Part shown: positions 38,386 to 41,640 of the stretch, one piece after another | Layout of the letters: every line of letters begins with the position of its first letter | How positions within the stretch are numbered: position 1 is the first letter of the stretch | Assembly (NCBI GenBank): GCA_017406175.1 | Contig: JAFQZB010000251.1 | Location: forward strand, 1-41,640 | Length of the DNA stretch: 41,640 nt | DNA from: Selenomonadaceae bacterium | GTDB lineage: Bacteria > Bacillota > Negativicutes > Selenomonadales > Selenomonadaceae | Direction of reading: 5' to 3' | Position numbers and translations under genes: made by a program | The notes under the pieces: model-generated | What the model saw: only the letters and a program-made list of their open reading frames with translations | What the model was told of the DNA's origin: nothing | Databases searched by the model: none

Positions 38386-38889
38386 TTGCAAGGAGTGAGG
38401 CTTTTAGCGGCAGTGGCGGCGGCGATTATCTTGGCGACAAGTGCTAGCGGTGAATGCGCCTCGGCAAGCGTGCATGTCGATGTTCAAGTTGATACGGAAT
38501 CTTCTACGCCCGTCAAGCCGAAAAAAAGAATGGTTTCCGACTATGCGGAGATGGCTGAAGGCATCTACACGGGCTTAATCGTCGATTGCAGAGGTTTGGG
38601 GCTAAAAACCGCAATGTCGCCCGTCATTGAGAATATCAACGGCACGAAGATTTATGGACACAAGAACCTTGACGTTGATAAGATTATCGAAATGGGCATG
38701 GTCGATTACATTGATAACCCCGAAGCCGTCGACCGCGCAGGGACAAACCCTCTTATCGTCAAGGCGGTTGCTCTGAAAAATTTCAACTGTGACCCCGTCG
38801 TATCGCTGGAGGATTCCAATCGGATTTTGGTTGAAAACTACGCGACGAAATTTTTAAAGGCTTTGAAAGTCGTTTTCCTCTACGATTAA
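38386..38889 (+). CDS. Small secreted LPP20/FlgP-like protein
   Basis: A 167-aa protein with a signal peptide ('MQGVRLLAAVAAAIILATSASG', cleavage near residue 26). TTG at 38386 is chosen because AGGGGAG lies 8 nt upstream; GTG 38377 would sit on that SD. The mature part contains 'YTGLIVDCRGLGLKTAMSPVIENINGTKIYG', which resembles the 'GLIIDARGLGlxPxMSPxI' motif of LPP20/FlgP-type envelope proteins in diderm Firmicutes and epsilonproteobacteria. Role unknown; a related secreted protein is at 13732-14748 but shares only the family resemblance. Single gene, followed by a bidirectional terminator. Confidence 0.7.
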   Translation: MQGVRLLAAVAAAIILATSASGECASASVHVDVQVDTESSTPVKPKKRMVSDYAEMAEGIYTGLIVDCRGLGLKTAMSPVIENINGTKIYGHKNLDVDKIIEMGMVDYIDNPEAVDRAGTNPLIVKAVALKNFNCDPVVSLEDSNRILVENYATKFLKALKVVFLYD

Positions 38890-38938
38890 AAAAATCCCCG
38901 TCACTCGCGAAGAGCGGCGGGGCAATTTTTTTATGGTA
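38889..38938. terminator. Bidirectional terminator
   Basis: CCCCG (38896-38900) pairs with CGGGG (38918-38922), enclosing a smaller CTC/GAG hairpin, with an A-run before and ATTTTTTT after. It separates the secreted protein gene from convergent mtlD. Confidence 0.85.
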
Positions 38939-38955
38939 AGGTAAGTGCCAGAGGA

Positions 38956-40089
38956 TTACAGATTAGCTTTGATGAGCGCGAAGAGTTTGGAATCGGGGGT
39001 TACGCCCGTGAAATGAGTTATCGCGGCGTCGATACCGTTTGCTTTGATGAAGTCCTGAACTTCGACGGCTTCTTTGTCCTCGACGTAATCGAACTTGAGA
39101 GCGGCGGCGATGACCTTAGCCAAAGCAACAGGAGTTTTGCCGCGTTCAATCAGTTGCATAGCCGGACTTACAAGACGGTCGCCGGCAGAGAGCTTGCGCT
39201 TGGGACCACGAGCCACGCGGGTAACTTCGTCGCTGATTTCAGGGTTCTTAAAACGGGCTTCGGTCGTCGCGACGTACTTTTGATGGACGATGGGGTCGAA
39301 GTTGTATTTATCAATCAGCAAAGCGGAAGTTTCAGCCCAGACAGCGCGGGCGGCGGCAACAATGTTCTCGTCGCGCATTGCGGAGCTTATATCGGGCAAG
39401 CCTTTCTGATACGCAAGGTAAGCAATGGAGGCGTGCCCCGTGTTTACGGTAAAGAGTTTGCGTTCAATGTACGCGCCGAGGTTGTCGACGAGCGTCATGC
39501 CTTTAATCGGGGGCAATTCACCGACGACGCCTTTTGAATCAACGTCCCATTCGGCGTAGGGTTCGACCTTGACCAAAAGTTTTTCGTCATTCTTCTGCAG
39601 GGGAACGATTCTATCAACCGCCGCGTCGGGGAAGCCAATCAGCTTATCGACTTCGGGTTTAACTTCATCCGCCAGGTTCTGATAGACGAAACCTTTAAGC
39701 ACCGTGGAGCCGCCGACCATGTTTTCGCAAGCGATGATATTAAGCGGCGTCTTGTTGACGGCAATGCGTTTGGTTAGACCCTTAGCGATGTTCGGGGCGA
39801 TGAACTTTAGGATATTCGGACCAATGGCAGTCGTGACAATATCAGCCTCAACGATTGCATCAAGGAGCGCGTCGAGGTTTTCGTTGCTGTTAATCGCGCT
39901 GACGTTCTCGACGAGAGTTTTTTCAGCCTCGCCGAAGATTTGCACGTTGTACTTGCCGAGCGTATTAATATCGTCGACCAAAGGAGCCGCCACGTCAACA
40001 AACGTCACGTGATAACCCGCCTGACTTAAGAGCAGTCCGATAAAGCCGCGTCCGATATTGCCCGCGCCGAAGTGTACAGCCTTCTTCAT
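38956..40089 (-). CDS. mtlD: Mannitol-1-phosphate 5-dehydrogenase
   Basis: A 377-aa enzyme that oxidises mannitol-1-phosphate to fructose-6-phosphate with NAD+. It has the N-terminal Rossmann motif 'HFGAGNIGRGFIG' (GxGxxGRG) and the long-chain polyol dehydrogenase signature 'KLFTVNTGHASIAYLAYQKG' (catalytic Lys, Asn and His). 'FPDAAVDRIVP' matches the substrate-binding region. ATG 40089 with an AGGAGG SD. Third gene of a leftward set with mtlA and a cupin gene. Confidence 0.97.
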   Translation of the reverse strand: MKKAVHFGAGNIGRGFIGLLLSQAGYHVTFVDVAAPLVDDINTLGKYNVQIFGEAEKTLVENVSAINSNENLDALLDAIVEADIVTTAIGPNILKFIAPNIAKGLTKRIAVNKTPLNIIACENMVGGSTVLKGFVYQNLADEVKPEVDKLIGFPDAAVDRIVPLQKNDEKLLVKVEPYAEWDVDSKGVVGELPPIKGMTLVDNLGAYIERKLFTVNTGHASIAYLAYQKGLPDISSAMRDENIVAAARAVWAETSALLIDKYNFDPIVHQKYVATTEARFKNPEISDEVTRVARGPKRKLSAGDRLVSPAMQLIERGKTPVALAKVIAAALKFDYVEDKEAVEVQDFIKANGIDAAITHFTGVTPDSKLFALIKANL

Positions 40090-40100
40090 GTGATTACCTC

Positions 40101-40607
40101 CTACTTTAGACTTCTAAAAAATTTCTCGTCGACGGGTTCAAGCCATTCCGTCGAGACTTCCGAGCTTGCTTGCATGATTGATAAGTGTTGCATCATCTTG
40201 CCGGGTGCCGCGCCGTGCCAATGCTTGACGCCTTCGGGAACGGTGAACACCACGCCTGGTATCAACTTGACGGGTTCTTGTCCCCAGATTTGAACGTAAC
40301 CTGCGCCCGCCTCCGTAACTAGGATTTGGCATGAGCCGTGGTGGATATGCCAAAAGGTATGCGCCCCGTCGATGAAGGTGACGTTTCCGACGTTCATTGA
40401 TTGTCCTGACGTGAGCGGCGCAAGGAACGTTCGCCCCGTGAAATATTTTTCGTAAGCGACGTTCGGATTGCCAATCGGGAAAATTGTTCCGCCGGAGTTG
40501 GCGACCTTCACCGCGACTTCATCTGCCGACGGATAATCTGCCGCTTGAGCCTGTGCTCCGAACGCTACGAACATTGCCGCGATTAGTGTTGCAAAGAATT
40601 TCTTCAT
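40101..40607 (-). CDS. Exported cupin-domain protein in the mannitol operon
   Basis: A 168-aa protein; ATG 40607 with AAAGG upstream. Signal peptide of about 22 residues ('MKKFFATLIAAMFVAFGAQA'-QA). A single cupin_2 domain with metal-binding motif 1 'HTFWHIHHGSCQILVTEAGAGYVQIWG' and motif 2 'PGVVFTVPEGVKHWHGAAPG' supplies the His ligands. Similar cupins are often annotated as carboxymuconolactone-decarboxylase-like or quercetinase-like, but the activity is unknown. It starts 4 bp after the mtlA stop and lies 11 bp before mtlD, so it is co-transcribed with mannitol genes although it is periplasmic. It might bind or modify a sugar. Confidence 0.88.
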   Translation of the reverse strand: MKKFFATLIAAMFVAFGAQAQAADYPSADEVAVKVANSGGTIFPIGNPNVAYEKYFTGRTFLAPLTSGQSMNVGNVTFIDGAHTFWHIHHGSCQILVTEAGAGYVQIWGQEPVKLIPGVVFTVPEGVKHWHGAAPGKMMQHLSIMQASSEVSTEWLEPVDEKFFRSLK

Positions 40608-40611
40608 GGGC

Positions 40612-41640
40612 TTAGCCTTTCGTGAACATGTCGAAGAGTACTTGCGGGTCTTTGGTCGTGTAAGCCTTCTGCAAATCTTCTTCGGAGTATTCCATAGTAA
40701 TCGTCGCGAGGTTCGCGATAATCGCCAAATGGTCGTCGCCCTTGCCCGCGATACCAACAATCAAATGCGCGGTGTTTTCGTCGGAGAACTTGACGCCCTG
40801 CGGATATTGCATGACAACCAAGCCAGTCTTGATGACGTGCTTTTTAACAGCGTTTTCGCCGTGAGGAATCGCAATGCCTTGACCGATATAAGTTGAGATG
40901 TCGCGTTCACGAGCCAACATGCCTTCGATATACGGCTTTTCAACGTAGCCGCTCTTGAAGAGGAGCTCGCCCGCCGCCTTGATAGCCTCTTCCTTGCTAA
41001 CGGACTTCAAACCGACTTTGACATTTTCTTTGAGCAAGACGCCTTCTTTGAGAGTTGCGGCAGGTTCTTCTTCTGCGCCGCCAGCCTCAGGAGCCGGAGC
41101 CGATACGCCGCCGCCTTTCAGACGTTCGCTGATAATGTCGTAAACGTTGTTGTTGGTGAAGTCCTTAACCCAAATGTGCTCGGCTTGCGGAGAGTCCGCG
41201 CTTGCACGCTCGGCAAGTTTCTCGTGGCTGACGACGATTTGCGCGTCCTTAGGAATGTTGCCGATTGCAAAGTTCTTAACCGTGATGTTTTTGTAGCCGT
41301 CCTTCTGAAGTTTCTTACGAAGAGCCGCCGCACCTAAAGCTGAAGAACCCATGCCCGCATCGCAAGCGTAGACGATGAACTTAATGTCTTTGCCTTCGAC
41401 CTGCTTTTCGCCGGCTTGACCTTTGCTAGCCGCCTTCATTGCCTTCATATTGGCTTGAGCGGCTTCGAGTGCGTCTTCCTTCTCAGCATCAGCCGCCGCA
41501 GTCGCCTTGATAAAGATTGAACTGATTGCAAAGCTTACGCCCGCCGCCGCCGCGACAGCCGCCACGTTAGCGAAGTACGCGCCGGGAGCCGTCATAGCCA
41601 TAATCGCGATAAAGGAACCGGGAGCCGCAGGAGCTACGAG
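40612..41640 (-). CDS. mtlA: PTS mannitol transporter EIICBA (5' end outside window)
   Basis: The frame is open to the window edge, so the N-terminal EIIC membrane part is mostly missing. What remains: the last EIIC helices ('SFIAIMAMTAPGAYFANVAAVAAAAGVSFAIS'-type), the EIIB domain with phospho-Cys in 'IVYACDAGMGSSALGAAALR', a Pro/Ala/Glu linker, and the EIIA domain with phospho-His in 'IGQGIAIPHGENAVKKHV'. It imports mannitol and phosphorylates it to mannitol-1-phosphate, the substrate of MtlD. Single-chain CBA order as in E. coli MtlA. Confidence 0.95.
   Translation of the reverse strand, partial: LVAPAAPGSFIAIMAMTAPGAYFANVAAVAAAAGVSFAISSIFIKATAAADAEKEDALEAAQANMKAMKAASKGQAGEKQVEGKDIKFIVYACDAGMGSSALGAAALRKKLQKDGYKNITVKNFAIGNIPKDAQIVVSHEKLAERASADSPQAEHIWVKDFTNNNVYDIISERLKGGGVSAPAPEAGGAEEEPAATLKEGVLLKENVKVGLKSVSKEEAIKAAGELLFKSGYVEKPYIEGMLARERDISTYIGQGIAIPHGENAVKKHVIKTGLVVMQYPQGVKFSDENTAHLIVGIAGKGDDHLAIIANLATITMEYSEEDLQKAYTTKDPQVLFDMFTKG

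Overview
The window looks like chromosomal DNA of a diderm Firmicute (Negativicutes, Selenomonadales-like). This is an inference from combining outer-membrane functions (a BamA-type Omp85 barrel at the left edge, a phosphoethanolamine-transferase-like enzyme) with Firmicutes traits: AGGAGG Shine-Dalgarno (SD) sequences, many TTG/GTG starts, a SpoIVB-type S55 peptidase, a TxpA/BsrG-like type I toxin peptide and a ribosomal L10 leader. Promoters are mostly sigma70/A-like, often with an extended TGn -10.

Layout. 1-1.8 kb: the 3' part of an Omp85/BamA gene with an in-frame tandem repeat. 1.9-7.8 kb: a leftward four-gene set (DUF1850, Tat-exported GH13 glucosidase, HAD phosphatase, and a 993-aa fusion of a six-hairpin-like domain with a YheC/D-type ATP-grasp). 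8-9.8 kb: an orphan metal-ABC permease and an EamA exporter. 9.8-11.4 kb: cbiF-cbiG of the anaerobic cobalamin pathway. 11.6-14.7 kb: a short flagellin, tRNA-Gly, a zinc-ribbon protein, an RpiB-family isomerase with an altered catalytic residue, and a secreted coiled-coil protein. 15-18.7 kb: a membrane-bound uptake [NiFe] hydrogenase (small, large, cytochrome b). 18.7-24.5 kb: an EptA-like enzyme with a probable non-AUG start, thymidylate kinase, a LysR regulator, an ABC ATPase broken by one amber codon, prephenate dehydratase and a DEDDh exonuclease. 24.5-28.4 kb: a core information block (three tRNAs, rpmG, secE, nusG, rplK, rplA, L10 leader, rplJ, rplL, two tRNA-Val) without rpoBC behind it. 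28.5-32.9 kb: NAGPA-like glycosidase, S55 peptidase and murA. 32.9-35.1 kb: a DxD glycosyltransferase-like gene overlapping an unusual C-terminal HPr fusion. 35.1-37.5 kb: rlmH and htrA flanked by two compact RNA-regulated small-peptide modules. 37.5-41.6 kb: a DUF6033-like protein, a small secreted protein, and a mannitol operon (mtlA, a periplasmic cupin, mtlD).

The most exciting region is 35.1-37.5 kb. Each of two intergenic regions encodes a 25-26 aa hydrophobic peptide behind a strong promoter. Each peptide's SD lies in a hairpin, and its mRNA has a long 3' UTR that can pair back to the 5' UTR. A strong convergent promoter at the mRNA's end would make an antisense RNA of about 90-100 nt. 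This is the architecture of type I toxin-antitoxin pairs such as TxpA/RatA and BsrG/SR4. The two modules share the design and an 11-nt motif but not the peptide sequence. The second module's promoter is a near copy of the htrA promoter, suggesting a link to envelope stress.

No CRISPR array, insertion sequence, prophage or origin was seen, and no stretch over 300 bases lacks a gene. All functions are read from sequence motifs without database searches.
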